A stretch of DNA of 64,000 nt. Source: Paraburkholderia phytofirmans OLGA172. GTDB lineage: Bacteria; Pseudomonadota; Gammaproteobacteria; Burkholderiales; Burkholderiaceae. Where the stretch lies: NCBI RefSeq assembly GCF_001634365.1, contig NZ_CP014578.1, forward strand, positions 3,906,001 to 3,970,000, in the 5' to 3' direction. Shown here piece by piece: positions 45,673 to 55,457 of the stretch. The first letter of the stretch is position 1; the number at the start of each line of letters is the position of its first letter. The notes under the pieces were generated by a model, which was given only the letters and a program-made list of their open reading frames with translations, was not told the DNA's origin and made no database searches. A program made the translations under genes and the position numbers.

Positions 45673-45760
45673 CCCGGCGTTAGCCCCGCGTTAGCCCGCC
45701 AGCTCACTCAACGCGAATAGCCAGCGGGAAGGACCGGGTGGAGAAAAGCTGGTGCGAAGT

Positions 45761-46135
45761 TCAGCCCGCGCGCAACGTCGGGTCGACCGCCGCGCGCCAG
45801 CTCAACGCCTTGGCCCGCTGGTCGGTGAAGAACACAACCCATTGATTACGCACCTGCGGATCGGCACTCAGCCCTTGGCTCGTATAGCGCTGCGCAAGCG
45901 ACGCCTGGAACGCGCAGTAATCGTCCTTCGGCAACTTGCCGCGCCGGTTCGCCACGTACGCATCGAACAGCGTCGCGTAGACGCCTTGCGCGTCGTTGCC
46001 GTAGTCGACTGTCTGGGCATTGCACATCTGTTGCAACGATGCGAACGAGGGCGCACCCATCGTCCCGTTCAAGCTCGGCGAGCTGACGCATCCCGTCAGG
46101 ACCGCAGCGGCGCCGATCATCCAAAGTCCACGCAT
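45761..46135 (-). CDS. small lipoprotein, unknown function
   Basis: 124 residues from ATG 46135 (MRGLWMIGAAAVLTGC, lipobox LTGC). The mature part has a conserved look (FASLQQMCNAQTVDYGNDAQ, then GKLPKDDYCAFQASLAQ), with two cysteines that may pair. No family name is recognised. Convergent with the TetR gene. Confidence 0.6.
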   Translation of the reverse strand: MRGLWMIGAAAVLTGCVSSPSLNGTMGAPSFASLQQMCNAQTVDYGNDAQGVYATLFDAYVANRRGKLPKDDYCAFQASLAQRYTSQGLSADPQVRNQWVVFFTDQRAKALSWRAAVDPTLRAG

Positions 46136-46263
46136 GAATTCACCTCGCAATGGCTGCTGCCGAGAGTATCGTCCGTGGCCGCGCGTTACGCCACCACCTT
46201 AGCCAACCACTAGAGGGGCGCCTACGAAAACCGAACTTTACTTTTTCGAATATGTTCATTAAA

Positions 46264-46277
46264 GTTCGCAAACGAAC
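46264..46277. promoter_or_regulatory. GlpR-like operator before glpD
   Basis: GTTCG-CAAA-CGAAC is a perfect inverted repeat matching the core of the known GlpR operator (TTCG and CGAA half sites). A second TTCGAATATGTTC-like half site lies just upstream (46245-46257). The glpD start is about 60 bases downstream. Confidence 0.7.
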
Positions 46278-46337
46278 ACTATCGGTTCGATAGTCTTTCC
46301 AAACAGCATTCCGGATACAACGCAGGGGACACAGCAG

Positions 46338-47867
46338 GTGACGCAAGGCTCGAGATACGATTTGCTCGTCGTGGGCGGCGGGATCAACGGCGCAGGCATC
46401 GCACGCGATGCGGCGGGCCGCGGCCTGTCGGTGCTGCTCTGCGAACAGGACGATCTGGCGGCCCATACGTCGTCGGCCAGCACCAAGCTGATTCACGGCG
46501 GCCTGCGCTACCTCGAGTACCGCGAGTTCAGGCTGGTGCGCAAGGCCCTCCAGGAGCGCGAGACGCTGCTGCGCGCGGCGCCTCACATCATGTGGCCGCT
46601 GCGCTTCGTGATGCCGCACATGCCCGATCTGCGCCCGGCCTGGATGATTCGCGCCGGCCTGTTCCTTTACGATCACCTCGCCAGACGCGAACTCCTGCCC
46701 GGTTCGCGCGGCATCGTCATGCGCAACCATCCTGCCGGCGCACCGCTGATCGACTCGATCAAGCGCGGTTTCGTGTATTCGGACGGTTGGGTGAATGACG
46801 CGCGTCTGGTCGTGCTGAACGCGCTGGATGCGCAGGAACGCGGCGCAACGATTCTCACGCGCACCAAACTGCTGAGCGCGGTGCGCGCCGGCGGCGAATG
46901 GCGCGCGCAACTCAAGCGCGCGGACGGCACGATCCTCGACGTGCGCGCTGCCTCGATCGCAAACGCGGCCGGTCCGTGGGTCGGCGAACTGCTGCATGGC
47001 GCGCTTGGCCGCGAGGCGACGCACAGCGTGCGCCTCGTGAAGGGCAGCCATATCGTCACGCGCCGCCTGTTCGAACACGATCACGCGTACATCTTCCAGA
47101 ATCCGGACAAGCGGATCATCTTTGCGATTCCGTACGAACACGATTACACGCTGATCGGCACAACCGACCTCGAATATCGCGGCGATCCGTCGCAAGTAGC
47201 GATCGACGCCGACGAAATCCAGTACCTGTGCGACTCGATCAACCGCTACTTCAAGCAGAAAATCTCGCCGCAGGACGTGCGCTGGACCTACTCGGGCGTA
47301 CGTCCGCTGCTCGAGGAAGAAGGCGCGGACAACCCGTCGGCGGTCACGCGCGATTACTCGCTCGAACTCGACGCGCCCGCGGGCGAAGCACCGCTTCTGT
47401 CTGTGTTCGGCGGCAAGATCACGACGTTCCGCAAGCTGGCGGAAGAGGCCGTCGGCAAACTCGCACACGCGCTGGATAAGGGCACGCCTTCGTGGACGGC
47501 CGGTGCGCCGTTGCCCGGCGGCGATATTCCGCAAGCCAATTTCGAGCGCTTCCTCACCGGCTTCAGGCAGCAGAACGCGTGGCTGCCCGCCGATCTGGCT
47601 CACCGCCTCGCTCGTGCGTACGGCACGCGCGTGAAGGACGTCATTGGCAATGCGCGCTCGGTGGCCGACCTCGGCCGCGCTTTCGCGCCAGGTCTCTATG
47701 AAGCCGAACTCACCTATCTGCGCGACACCGAATGGGCGCGCAGCGCGCAGGACGTGCTGTGGCGCCGCTCGAAACTCGGCCTGCACGTCGAACCGGGCAC
47801 GCTCGATTCGATCACACACGAGATTGACGCGTGGTTTGCCCGCGAGCCGGTCCGACAGAGCGCCTAG
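46338..47867 (+). CDS. glpD: aerobic glycerol-3-phosphate dehydrogenase
   Basis: 509 residues from GTG 46338. The FAD-binding motif is LLVVGGGINGAGIARDAAGR, followed by STKLIHGGLRYLEYREFRLV, the substrate-side YTYSGVRPLL-like segment (RWTYSGVRPLLEE) and the FGGKITTFRKLAE block. It oxidises glycerol-3-phosphate to dihydroxyacetone phosphate and passes electrons to quinone at the inner membrane. It is followed by glpK and glpF on the same strand. Confidence 0.95.
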   Translation: MTQGSRYDLLVVGGGINGAGIARDAAGRGLSVLLCEQDDLAAHTSSASTKLIHGGLRYLEYREFRLVRKALQERETLLRAAPHIMWPLRFVMPHMPDLRPAWMIRAGLFLYDHLARRELLPGSRGIVMRNHPAGAPLIDSIKRGFVYSDGWVNDARLVVLNALDAQERGATILTRTKLLSAVRAGGEWRAQLKRADGTILDVRAASIANAAGPWVGELLHGALGREATHSVRLVKGSHIVTRRLFEHDHAYIFQNPDKRIIFAIPYEHDYTLIGTTDLEYRGDPSQVAIDADEIQYLCDSINRYFKQKISPQDVRWTYSGVRPLLEEEGADNPSAVTRDYSLELDAPAGEAPLLSVFGGKITTFRKLAEEAVGKLAHALDKGTPSWTAGAPLPGGDIPQANFERFLTGFRQQNAWLPADLAHRLARAYGTRVKDVIGNARSVADLGRAFAPGLYEAELTYLRDTEWARSAQDVLWRRSKLGLHVEPGTLDSITHEIDAWFAREPVRQSA

Positions 47868-48137
47868 CCTAGTTAAGGCACTTGGTTGGTCCACTCAGTC
47901 AGGCCATTTAGCCAGGCCATTTAGTTACGCCACCTAGCCAGACCGCTTAACGAGGCTATAGCAACGCGGCCCGGCTCCGTGGATAAACCCGCATGAACCG
48001 AATCGATTTTCACCCCCCCGGCTACTGACAAAGCCGGGACGCACCACCTCAAACTGTTGCAGCCCGCTTAAAACAACAAGCCGTTCCCGTCGCCGGTCAG
48101 CAATCCGGCGATTCATAAAACGCATGGAGAAGAGACA

Positions 48138-49637
48138 ATGCAGGATCAGTACATCCTCGCGCTTGACCAAGGCACCACCAGCTCCCGCGCGATGCTGTTC
48201 GACCGGCTCGGCAACATCGTGTCGACCGCACAGAAAGAATTCCAGCAAATCTATCCGCGTCCGGGTTGGGTCGAACACGATCCGCAGGAAATCTGGTCGA
48301 CCCAGGCCGGCGTCGCCGCAGAAGCCGTCACTCGGGCCGGCATGAACGGCACCTCGATCGCCGCGATCGGCATTACCAATCAGCGTGAGACCACCATCGT
48401 GTGGGACCGCGAAACCGGCCATCCGATCTATAACGCGATCGTCTGGCAAGACCGCCGCACCGCCGACTTCTGCGATCAGCTCAAAGAGCAGGGTCTCGAA
48501 GAAAAAGTCCGCGCCAAAACCGGCCTGCCGATCGATTCGTACTTCTCCGCGACCAAAATCCGCTGGATTCTCGACAACGTCGAAGGCGCACGCGAAAAGG
48601 CCAGGCAAGGCCGCCTCGCCTTCGGCACCGTGGATAGCTGGCTGGTGTGGAATTTCACCAAGGGCGGCCTGCACGTCACCGACGTGACCAACGCGTCGCG
48701 CACGATGCTGTTCAACATCCACACGCTGAAGTGGGACGACGAACTGCTCGAAGCGCTCGACATTCCGCGCAACATGCTGCCGGAAGTGCGTGCGTCCTCG
48801 GAAGTGTACGGGCCGACCAAGACCACCGTGTTCGCTTCCAGGATTCCGCTCGCGGGCATCGCCGGCGACCAGCACGCGGCCCTGTTCGGCCAGATGTGCA
48901 CGGAGTCGGGCATCGTGAAGAACACCTACGGTACCGGCTGCTTCCTCGTGATGAACACCGGTGAAAAGCCGATCGAATCGAAGAACAATCTCGTCACCAC
49001 GATCGCCTGGCAAATCGGCGATCAGATCAATTACGCGCTCGAAGGCAGTATCTTCATCGGCGGCGCGGTGGTGCAATGGCTGCGCGACGGCCTCGGCATC
49101 ATCAAGAACGCCGCGGAAATCGAAACGATGGCGCGCAGCGTGGCGCATAGCGACGGCGTGTATCTGGTGCCCGCGTTTGCCGGCCTCGGCGCGCCGCACT
49201 GGAACGCCCGTGCGCGCGGCACGCTGTTCGGCGTGACGCGCGGCACGAGCGCGGCGCATATCGCCCGCGCCGCGCTCGACTCGATCGCCTATCAATCGCT
49301 CGACGTGCTCAAAGCGATGGAAGCCGATTCCGGCATTCGCATCGGCGAATTGCGCGTGGACGGCGGCGCCTGCGCGAACAATCTGCTGATGCAGTTCCAG
49401 GCGGACATTCTCGGCGTCGACGCAGTACGGCCGAAGGTATCGGAGACGACCGCATTGGGCGCGGCATATCTGGCCGGTCTCGCGGTCGGCTACTGGAAAG
49501 ACGTGAACGAACTGAAGAGCCAATGGGCGCTCGATCGCCGTTTCACGCCTGCCCTGCCGCACGCCGACGTCAAGGAATGCCTCGACGGCTGGAAGCGCGC
49601 GATTCGCGCCGCGAAGGCCTGGGCCGACACGCCCTGA
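48138..49637 (+). CDS. glpK: glycerol kinase
   Basis: 499 residues, standard for the FGGY family. It begins [20 protein letters not shown] and contains GVTNQRETT-like [12 protein letters not shown], the [13 protein letters not shown] segment and the FGGY signature region ([24 protein letters not shown]). It phosphorylates glycerol to glycerol-3-phosphate, the GlpD substrate. AGAAGAGA precedes the ATG. The 270-base gap after glpD has short direct repeats (GGCCATTTAG) but no gene. Confidence 0.97.
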   Translation: MQDQYILALDQGTTSSRAMLFDRLGNIVSTAQKEFQQIYPRPGWVEHDPQEIWSTQAGVAAEAVTRAGMNGTSIAAIGITNQRETTIVWDRETGHPIYNAIVWQDRRTADFCDQLKEQGLEEKVRAKTGLPIDSYFSATKIRWILDNVEGAREKARQGRLAFGTVDSWLVWNFTKGGLHVTDVTNASRTMLFNIHTLKWDDELLEALDIPRNMLPEVRASSEVYGPTKTTVFASRIPLAGIAGDQHAALFGQMCTESGIVKNTYGTGCFLVMNTGEKPIESKNNLVTTIAWQIGDQINYALEGSIFIGGAVVQWLRDGLGIIKNAAEIETMARSVAHSDGVYLVPAFAGLGAPHWNARARGTLFGVTRGTSAAHIARAALDSIAYQSLDVLKAMEADSGIRIGELRVDGGACANNLLMQFQADILGVDAVRPKVSETTALGAAYLAGLAVGYWKDVNELKSQWALDRRFTPALPHADVKECLDGWKRAIRAAKAWADTP

Positions 49638-49722
49638 TCCCAGCTTTCACACAATACCTTTCGACATAACGAAGCCGCTTATCCCGCGGCTTCCCTAACA
49701 ACTATATTTCGGATAACAAACC

Positions 49723-50436
49723 ATGTCTCCTTACATTGCGGAATTCATCGGCACCGCGCTCCTGGTGCTGCTCGGCAACGGCGCAGTCGCCAACGTGCTG
49801 CTCGCCCGCACCAAAGGCAAAGGTGCGGACCTGATCGTGATCGTGATGGGCTGGGCGATGGCCGTGTTCATCGCCGTGTACGTCACGGCATCGTACAGCG
49901 GCGCGCACCTGAATCCTGTCGTGACGATCAGCCTCGCGCTGGCCGGCAAATTCGCATGGGCCAAAGCGCCGGGCTACATCGCGGCGCAGATGCTCGGCGG
50001 CATGGCGGGCGCGCTGTTCGTGTGGATCGCGTATCGTCAACACTTCGCGAAAGAAGGCGATGCCGACGTGAAGCTCGGCGTGTTCTGCACGTCGCCCGCG
50101 ATTCGCAGCGTGCCGCATAACCTGCTCACCGAAATGATCGCGACGTTCGTGCTGATTCTCGGCGTGCTGTACCTGGCTTCGCCGCAAGTCGGCCTGGGCG
50201 CGCTCGACGCATTGCCGGTCGGCCTGCTGGTGCTCGGCATCGGTATTTCGCTCGGTGGCCCGACCGGTTACGCGATGAGCCCGGCGCGCGACCTGTCGCC
50301 GCGTCTGATGCACGCGCTGCTGCCGATTCCGGGCAAGCGCGACAGCGATTGGCATTATTCATGGATTCCGGTGTGCGGCCCGCTGCTTGGCGGCGCGCTG
50401 GCAACGGGGCTGTATCTGTATTTGCACGCGCACTGA
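49723..50436 (+). CDS. glpF: glycerol facilitator/aquaglyceroporin with altered NPA motifs
   Basis: 237 residues with the six-helix MIP fold. The first half-helix reads GAHLNPVVTI (NPV instead of NPA) and the second TGYAMSPARDLSPR (SPA instead of NPA), with the aromatic/arginine filter Arg kept directly after SPA. It lies 85 bases after glpK. The role is glycerol entry by facilitated diffusion. The unusual motifs may slightly alter selectivity but do not by themselves suggest loss of function. Confidence 0.9.
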   Translation: MSPYIAEFIGTALLVLLGNGAVANVLLARTKGKGADLIVIVMGWAMAVFIAVYVTASYSGAHLNPVVTISLALAGKFAWAKAPGYIAAQMLGGMAGALFVWIAYRQHFAKEGDADVKLGVFCTSPAIRSVPHNLLTEMIATFVLILGVLYLASPQVGLGALDALPVGLLVLGIGISLGGPTGYAMSPARDLSPRLMHALLPIPGKRDSDWHYSWIPVCGPLLGGALATGLYLYLHAH

Positions 50437-50642
50437 TCCTGCAGCGCACACAGGGCACATATAGGGTGCATATAGCGCGCGCACGAGCCGCACTACGCGC
50501 ACGCTCAAGGCGCAAATAAGCGCCGACGGAAAGCGATGGCGCCGCGCACGTGGCGCCAAAGCACGTATCATGACGCTTTCAATCTCCGCGTAAGAGCTTG
50601 CCATTGTCTTGCCCGCGCGCCTCTCGCTTTCCGCTTTAAAGC

Positions 50643-51329
50643 ATGATCGACCACCTCATCTGTGACTGCGACGGCGTGCTCGTCGACAGCGAAATCATCG
50701 CTGACCGCGTAATGCTCGAAACGCTGTCCGCCACCTTCCCCGGCCTCGACTTCGAACCCGTTGTCAAAACGGCGTTCGGCCAGCAGACCTCGCGCTTTCT
50801 CGAAGGTATCGAGAAGTCGTTCGACATCACGCTGCCGGCTGATTTCTTCAATACGATCGAACACAACGTCGAGCTCGCGCTCGCGGCATCGCTGAGCCCG
50901 ATCAACGGCGTGCGCGACGCATTGCAACGCGTGACGCTGCCGGCCGCGGTCGTGTCGAACAGCCGGATGGCGCGCGTGAATGCTTCAGTGCGGCGCGCGG
51001 GTTTGCAGCAGATTTTTGGCGAGCGGATTTTCAGCGCCGAACAGGTGGCGCGCCCGAAGCCTTTTCCGGATGTGTATCTGTTCGCTGCGAAAGCGCTCGG
51101 TGTGGAACCGGCGCGATGCGTCGTCGTGGAAGATAGCGTGGCCGGTTTGAATGCCGCGCGTGCGGCGGGCATGAAGACGATTGCCTTCGTCGGTGCGAGC
51201 CATATCCCTGACGGTTACGCGGATGCGCTGCGCAAGATGGGTATGACACGCATCATGAAGCATATGGATGAGCTGCCCGCGCTGGTCGAAGCCGGCGTGC
51301 GGGGGGAGTTTGGCGACGTGCAGTCTTAA
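50643..51329 (+). CDS. HAD-superfamily phosphatase (YieH/beta-PGM-like)
   Basis: 228 residues. Motif I is CDCDGVLVDSE, motif II VVSNS, the catalytic Lys lies in RPKPFPDVYLFAAK, and motif III is VVEDSVAGLNAARAAGM. The helical cap inserted after motif I marks subclass I. Closest in look to 6-phosphogluconate phosphatase YieH and related sugar phosphatases; the substrate is not determinable by reading. It is followed by a tandem heptamer and a terminator. Confidence 0.85.
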   Translation: MIDHLICDCDGVLVDSEIIADRVMLETLSATFPGLDFEPVVKTAFGQQTSRFLEGIEKSFDITLPADFFNTIEHNVELALAASLSPINGVRDALQRVTLPAAVVSNSRMARVNASVRRAGLQQIFGERIFSAEQVARPKPFPDVYLFAAKALGVEPARCVVVEDSVAGLNAARAAGMKTIAFVGASHIPDGYADALRKMGMTRIMKHMDELPALVEAGVRGEFGDVQS

Positions 51330-51346
51330 CGGGTGAGAGAAGAGAA

Positions 51347-51440
51347 AAGCCGGCTGCAATAGCCGGCTTCAGGCTTCAGGCTTCAGGCTTCAGACCGCTG
51401 ACTAACCCCACGTCTTTTCCGAGGTGGGGTTTTGTTTTTT
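51347..51440 (+). terminator. two hairpins with GGCTTCA heptamers between
   Basis: AAGCCGGCT/AGCCGGCTT (51347-51369) is followed by four exact GGCTTCA copies (51365-51392). A second stem ACCCCAC/GTGGGGT (51405-51430) is followed by a long T-run. The second is a clear terminator for the HAD gene. Confidence 0.8.
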
Positions 51441-51561
51441 TCAAACGCGCGCGAGAGTGCGTCGAGTTCGCGCTGATCGGCGCCGTCGTCCAGCGCGACA
51501 AAGCGTTCGCGATCAATCGCCAACCGGATCACCTCGCCGCACGCGGCACACCCTTAACGCA

Positions 51562-52296
51562 TCAAGCCTCATCGGCCACGCATTCGCGCGCCGTCGCCAG
51601 CGCCTGGCGGAATTCCACCAGCTCGGCGATCGTCAGCATCGGCAGATTGTGTTGTTGAGCGAAGCGCTCCACATCCGCGCCGCGCGTCATCGTGCCGTCC
51701 GCGTTCATCAGCTCGCACAGCACGCCGGCCGGCTTCAGACCCGCGAGAATCGCCAGATCGACCGTGCCTTCGGTGTGGCCGCGACGTGCCAGCACGCCGC
51801 CCGGCTGCGCACGCAGCGGGAACACGTGGCCCGGACGCACGATATCGGCAGGCTTCGCCGTATCGCTGATGGCTGCGCGGATTGTCGTCACGCGATCGAG
51901 TGCGGACACGCCGGTGGTCACGCCATCGCGAGCTTCGATCGAGACCGTGAATGCGGTGCCATGACGGCTTTCGTTATTGACGGCCATCGGCGGCAGTTCG
52001 AGTGCGCGGATTTTGTCGTCGGGCAGGCACAGGCAGACGATGCCGCTGCATTCGCGGATCAGCAAGGCCATGGTTTCGACGGAAAGACGCTCGGCGGAAA
52101 CGATCAGATCGGCTTCGTTCTCGCGGTCGTGATCGTCTTGCAGGACGACTGCGCGGCCATCGCGCATGGCTTGCAAGGCGGCGGCGATACGTGGCGGAAC
52201 GGGCTCGGTGGCGAGCAGGGGAAGATCGAGGAATGCATCGTCCGCAATCGTCGACGGTGCAGGAAAAGTTGCAAAAGACATAGTTGAAACGCTCAT
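51562..52296 (-). CDS. ribB: 3,4-dihydroxy-2-butanone-4-phosphate synthase
   Basis: 244 residues with the RibB fold. Acidic loop [16 protein letters not shown], the substrate site [12 protein letters not shown], and HTEGTVDLA with the catalytic His/Glu region. It makes the four-carbon unit of riboflavin from ribulose-5-phosphate. There is no GTP-cyclohydrolase domain. An FMN riboswitch lies about 135 bases upstream, so expression falls when FMN is plentiful. Confidence 0.93.
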   Translation of the reverse strand: MSVSTMSFATFPAPSTIADDAFLDLPLLATEPVPPRIAAALQAMRDGRAVVLQDDHDRENEADLIVSAERLSVETMALLIRECSGIVCLCLPDDKIRALELPPMAVNNESRHGTAFTVSIEARDGVTTGVSALDRVTTIRAAISDTAKPADIVRPGHVFPLRAQPGGVLARRGHTEGTVDLAILAGLKPAGVLCELMNADGTMTRGADVERFAQQHNLPMLTIAELVEFRQALATARECVADEA

Positions 52297-52430
52297 CGCA
52301 AAAGTTGGGCGAGAAACGTTTCAGGGCATTGCAAATAGACAAAGACGCGCCGTTGAACGCCGCGCAAAGCGGCGCTCGTGCACCGCTCCAGCCTCTAGCG
52401 GCGCCACGGAAACGAACATGACTATCTGCA

Positions 52431-52803
52431 CATCTTCTTCCGTCCGGACTCTAACCGTCGGCTCTGGCTTCTCACCAGATCTGCTGACCCCGTGTCGACC
52501 AGAGTTAGCGCTTTAGCTGTCGATCAGAGTTAGCGCTTTAGCGCTTACTCTGATCCCATGCAAAGCTCTTACTCTGGTCCCATGCAAGTGCTGTCGACCA
52601 GAGTTAGCGCTTTAGCTGCCGATCAGAGTTAGCGCTTTAGCGCTTACTCTGGTCCCATGCAAAGCACTTACTCTGGTCCCATGCAACGTAGTTGCACAGT
52701 TCCAAACACATTGACGACGCGGGCGCTCGCGGGCTCACCGGCTCACGCTTTCGCGCTGCCGGCATACCGCCGGTGGGGAATTTCGCCCCGCCCTGAAGAC
52801 GCA
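52431..52803 (-). ncRNA. FMN riboswitch (RFN element) with expanded variable stem
   Basis: On the minus strand the 5' half has GGGGCGAAATTCCCC (52775-52789), ACCGGCGGT (52766-52774) and GAGCCCGCGAGC (52725-52736). The 3' half has GGTGAGA (52470-52476), GCCGACGGT (52454-52462) and AGTCCGGA (52443-52450). These are the conserved blocks of the FMN aptamer in the right order. Usually a short variable hairpin separates the halves. Here about 240 bases do, mostly a 99-bp tandem repeat able to fold on itself. The region between the aptamer and ribB (52297-52430) has GC-rich hairpins that may form the expression platform. Confidence 0.88.
52493..52690. repeat. two 99-bp tandem copies inside the FMN riboswitch
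   Basis: Unit 1 (52493-52591) and unit 2 (52592-52690) differ at about three positions plus the last four bases. Each unit is largely self-complementary: CCAGAGTTAGCGCT pairs with later AGAG/CTCTGG partners, and ATCAGAGTTAGCGCT pairs with GCGCTTACTCTGAT. Nested hairpins would result in the RNA. Confidence 0.9.
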
Positions 52804-52934
52804 CTGATTGCCGGATCGACCGGCTGGCAAAGAATACAACAGTCGCGCGAAACCTGCAGCGCAACCCCACTGATTAGACGGACATTGCTTCACAGCCGAT
52901 CCTCACAGCACATCCGCCTGAAAAACCTCATTCG

Positions 52935-53624
52935 TCAAACCGGCGCTGCCTGGCGCGTCAAATCATGCGGCGCAGGCACGTCCCAGCGCGGCGGCGTTTC
53001 CGCCTTCAGCGTCACGCGAAACGCGCGTGCTTCGGTGTCACCGGGATTGCGCAAGCTGTGCGGCTGGTCGGCGTCGAACACGATCGCGTCGCCGGTTGCC
53101 AGCAATTGGCGCTGGTCGTGCACGCTGACTTCCAGCGTGCCTTCGCTCACCACCAGATTCACCGTGGTGCCCGGCGCGCGGCGCGTACCGGCCTCGGTAT
53201 GCAGCGGCGCGATACGCAGCTCGTGGAACTCGGCGGCGGTCGGCTCGGCATCCGGATACAGCGGCCGGGCTGAAAAGCGCCCATTCGAACTGACGAGCCG
53301 CGACGAACGCTCCGCCGGCAAATGCTCGAAGCCGTTGATCGCATGACGCCGCAAGAACGCGGCCACCGAGACCTTCAACGCCGATGCCACCTTGCACAGC
53401 ACCTTGATCGACGGCACGCTGCGCGCTGACTCGATCTGCGCGAGCATCGCCCGCGAAACGCCCGAAGCACGGGCCAAGGCGTCGAGCGAAAGTTGGCGCT
53501 CGGCGCGCAAACGGGCGAGATTCACGCCGACCAGATGTTCAAGAGCATCGAAGGGTTCAGCGGCACGCGGCGATGCATCGATATCAGCCGCGGGATCGCG
53601 AACCAGTGCCAGCGGGGAATGCAT
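52935..53624 (-). CDS. XRE-family regulator with cupin sensor
   Basis: 229 residues. The helix-turn-helix is at NLARLRAERQLSLDALARAS, then GVSRAMLAQIESARSVPSI. The C-terminal cupin barrel follows (ELRIAPLHTEAGTRRAPGTT, LEVSVHDQRQLLATGDAIVFDADQPHSLRN). Such regulators sense small ligands, often amino acids or amines. The gene is divergent from no close partner; the efflux pump at 53858 lies upstream of it on the same strand and is a possible target. Confidence 0.88.
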   Translation of the reverse strand: MHSPLALVRDPAADIDASPRAAEPFDALEHLVGVNLARLRAERQLSLDALARASGVSRAMLAQIESARSVPSIKVLCKVASALKVSVAAFLRRHAINGFEHLPAERSSRLVSSNGRFSARPLYPDAEPTAAEFHELRIAPLHTEAGTRRAPGTTVNLVVSEGTLEVSVHDQRQLLATGDAIVFDADQPHSLRNPGDTEARAFRVTLKAETPPRWDVPAPHDLTRQAAPV

Positions 53625-53857
53625 GATTGCCTCCAGAAGCGCCGCCGGACGGCGGGCAAGCGGTTAGTGGAAGCAAGATAGCATCGCGCCCTGCCACGCC
53701 CAACGAAGTTATCTTCACACTGTTATCAGCATTGCGGATGACGATTCTCGCAAAGCTTGTGCGAATTATTCAAATGGACGTGTCCAGCCTCAGATGCGCT
53801 CAAGCACGTACACACACTCAAGCACATCTCGGGATATCGGATGCGCCGCACCGACAC

Positions 53858-55024
53858 TCACGCGCGCTGCGCGACTGCCGATGCCGGCGCATCCATCCGC
53901 GCCGCGAACCACGTGAGCAGCAATGCCGCCACGCTGACCGCCGCCGCGACCCACGGCAACGTATCGAGCGAATGGCCGTGATTGATTACCAGACCGCCGA
54001 GCCACGCGCCGGCCGCGTTGCCCATGTTGAACGCACCGATGTTCAGCGTCGAAGCCAGATTCGGCGCCGCAGCGGCCTTCTCGACCACGCGCATCTGCAA
54101 CGGAGGCACCGTGGCGAACGCAGCAATGCCCCACACGAAAATGGTAATCGCCGCGGCCACCTGCGAATGACTGGTGCGCGCGAAGATCGCCATCACGACC
54201 GCAAGCGCCACCAGAATGCCCATCAACGAAGGCATCAGCGCGCGGTCCGCGAGCTTGCCGCCCACGGTATTGCCGATAGTGAGGCCCATACCGAACAGCA
54301 CCAGAATCAGCGTCACGCCACGCGGCGAGAAGCCGCTGACCTGCTCGAGAATCGGCGCGATATAGGTGAACACGACGAACACGCCGCCAAAGCCGAGCAC
54401 CGTCATCGCGAGCGCGGTCCAGACTTGCGGGTCTTTCAGCACGCGCACCTCATGGCCCAAACCGACCGGGCCGGAATCGTGACGATTTGGCACCAGCAAC
54501 GACACGCCCGCCAGCGACAGCACCCCAAACGCGCTGACGATCCAGAACGCCGCACGCCAGCCGACCTCCTGGCCGACGAAAGTGCCGAACGGCACGCCGA
54601 GCACATTTGCGAGCGTCAAGCCGGTGAACATCAGCGCAATGGCGCTCGCCCGCTTTTCAGCCGGCACGAGCGAAGCGGCCACTACCGCGCCAATGCCAAA
54701 GAACGACCCATGCGCGAACGACGTCACCACGCGCGCGACCATCAGCACGGAATAGCTGGACGCGATCGCGCACAGCGTATTGCCGACGATGAACAGCCCC
54801 ATCAGCAACTGCAACGCGAGCTTGCGCGGCATCTTGCTGGTGACCACCGCGAGCAGCGGCGCACCGACCGCGACACCAAGCGCATAGCCGCTCACCAGCA
54901 AACCGGCCGACGGAATCGACACGGCCAGATCGCGCGCAACCTCGGGCAGCAAGCCCATGATCACGAACTCGGTCGTGCCGATCGCGAAAGCGCTGATCGC
55001 TAGCGCCAGTAATGGAATGGGCAT
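53858..55024 (-). CDS. DHA1-type MFS efflux transporter
   Basis: 388 residues with 12 membrane segments. Start ALAISAFAIGTTEFVIMGLLPEVA and SKMPRKLALQLLMGLF match the AraJ/YdhP-like drug or sugar efflux group. Motifs ASFAHGSFFGIGAVVAASLVP and LGVPFGTFVGQEVGWRAAFW are typical. The substrate is unknown. Just upstream lies a VOC-family gene on the same strand (31 bases), possibly co-transcribed. Confidence 0.88.
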   Translation of the reverse strand: MPIPLLALAISAFAIGTTEFVIMGLLPEVARDLAVSIPSAGLLVSGYALGVAVGAPLLAVVTSKMPRKLALQLLMGLFIVGNTLCAIASSYSVLMVARVVTSFAHGSFFGIGAVVAASLVPAEKRASAIALMFTGLTLANVLGVPFGTFVGQEVGWRAAFWIVSAFGVLSLAGVSLLVPNRHDSGPVGLGHEVRVLKDPQVWTALAMTVLGFGGVFVVFTYIAPILEQVSGFSPRGVTLILVLFGMGLTIGNTVGGKLADRALMPSLMGILVALAVVMAIFARTSHSQVAAAITIFVWGIAAFATVPPLQMRVVEKAAAAPNLASTLNIGAFNMGNAAGAWLGGLVINHGHSLDTLPWVAAAVSVAALLLTWFAARMDAPASAVAQRA

Positions 55025-55055
55025 TTTTCTACTCCAGGTTCTAAAGTTAAACGTG

Positions 55056-55457
55056 TTAGCTACGGTGAACGTGACGCAGCGCCGTCACGAATTCGATGAC
55101 CACTCCCGGCGCGAGCGCGACGAACAGTTGCAATTCGGCTTGCTGCGGACCTATCTGGGGCACTTCGGCGAGCTGGTAAGGCATGTCCGCCGCGTGCAGG
55201 CGGTGCAAGAACGCCTGCCATTCGTCGGCGCTCTCCAGCCGGAAGGCGATATGGTCGATGCGTGGCGCAGCCCTTCCCGTCTGTGCAGGCACCGTCGCGT
55301 CAATCAGATGAATCGCCGGGCGGCCGCTTGCACACAGCCAGTAGCCGTCGATCGAAAACGGCGGACGCTTGCCTTGCGTCAGTCCGGCGACGTCGACGAA
55401 AAAACGACGCGCGGTCTCGAGGTCAGCGGTGACGATCGTTGCGTGATCGAGTTGCAT
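55056..55457 (-). CDS. VOC (glyoxalase/dioxygenase fold) protein
   Basis: 133 residues. Paired beta-alpha-beta modules start LDHATIVTADLETARRFFVDVAGL, with metal-ligand candidates His (LDHATI), His (RIDHIAFRLES) and Glu (VVIEFV). This is a vicinal-oxygen-chelate fold: glyoxalase-like, resistance protein or dioxygenase. The role is unknown. The adjacent exporter gene would fit detoxification. Confidence 0.75.
   Translation of the reverse strand: MQLDHATIVTADLETARRFFVDVAGLTQGKRPPFSIDGYWLCASGRPAIHLIDATVPAQTGRAAPRIDHIAFRLESADEWQAFLHRLHAADMPYQLAEVPQIGPQQAELQLFVALAPGVVIEFVTALRHVHRS

Noticed and set aside
52637..52870. A 77-codon minus-strand frame across the riboswitch region
   Set aside because: It overlaps the FMN aptamer and its repeat units; the protein shows duplicated repeat text and no domain.
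53627..55003. A 458-codon plus-strand frame
   Set aside because: It is antisense to the DHA1 transporter, with no domain of its own.
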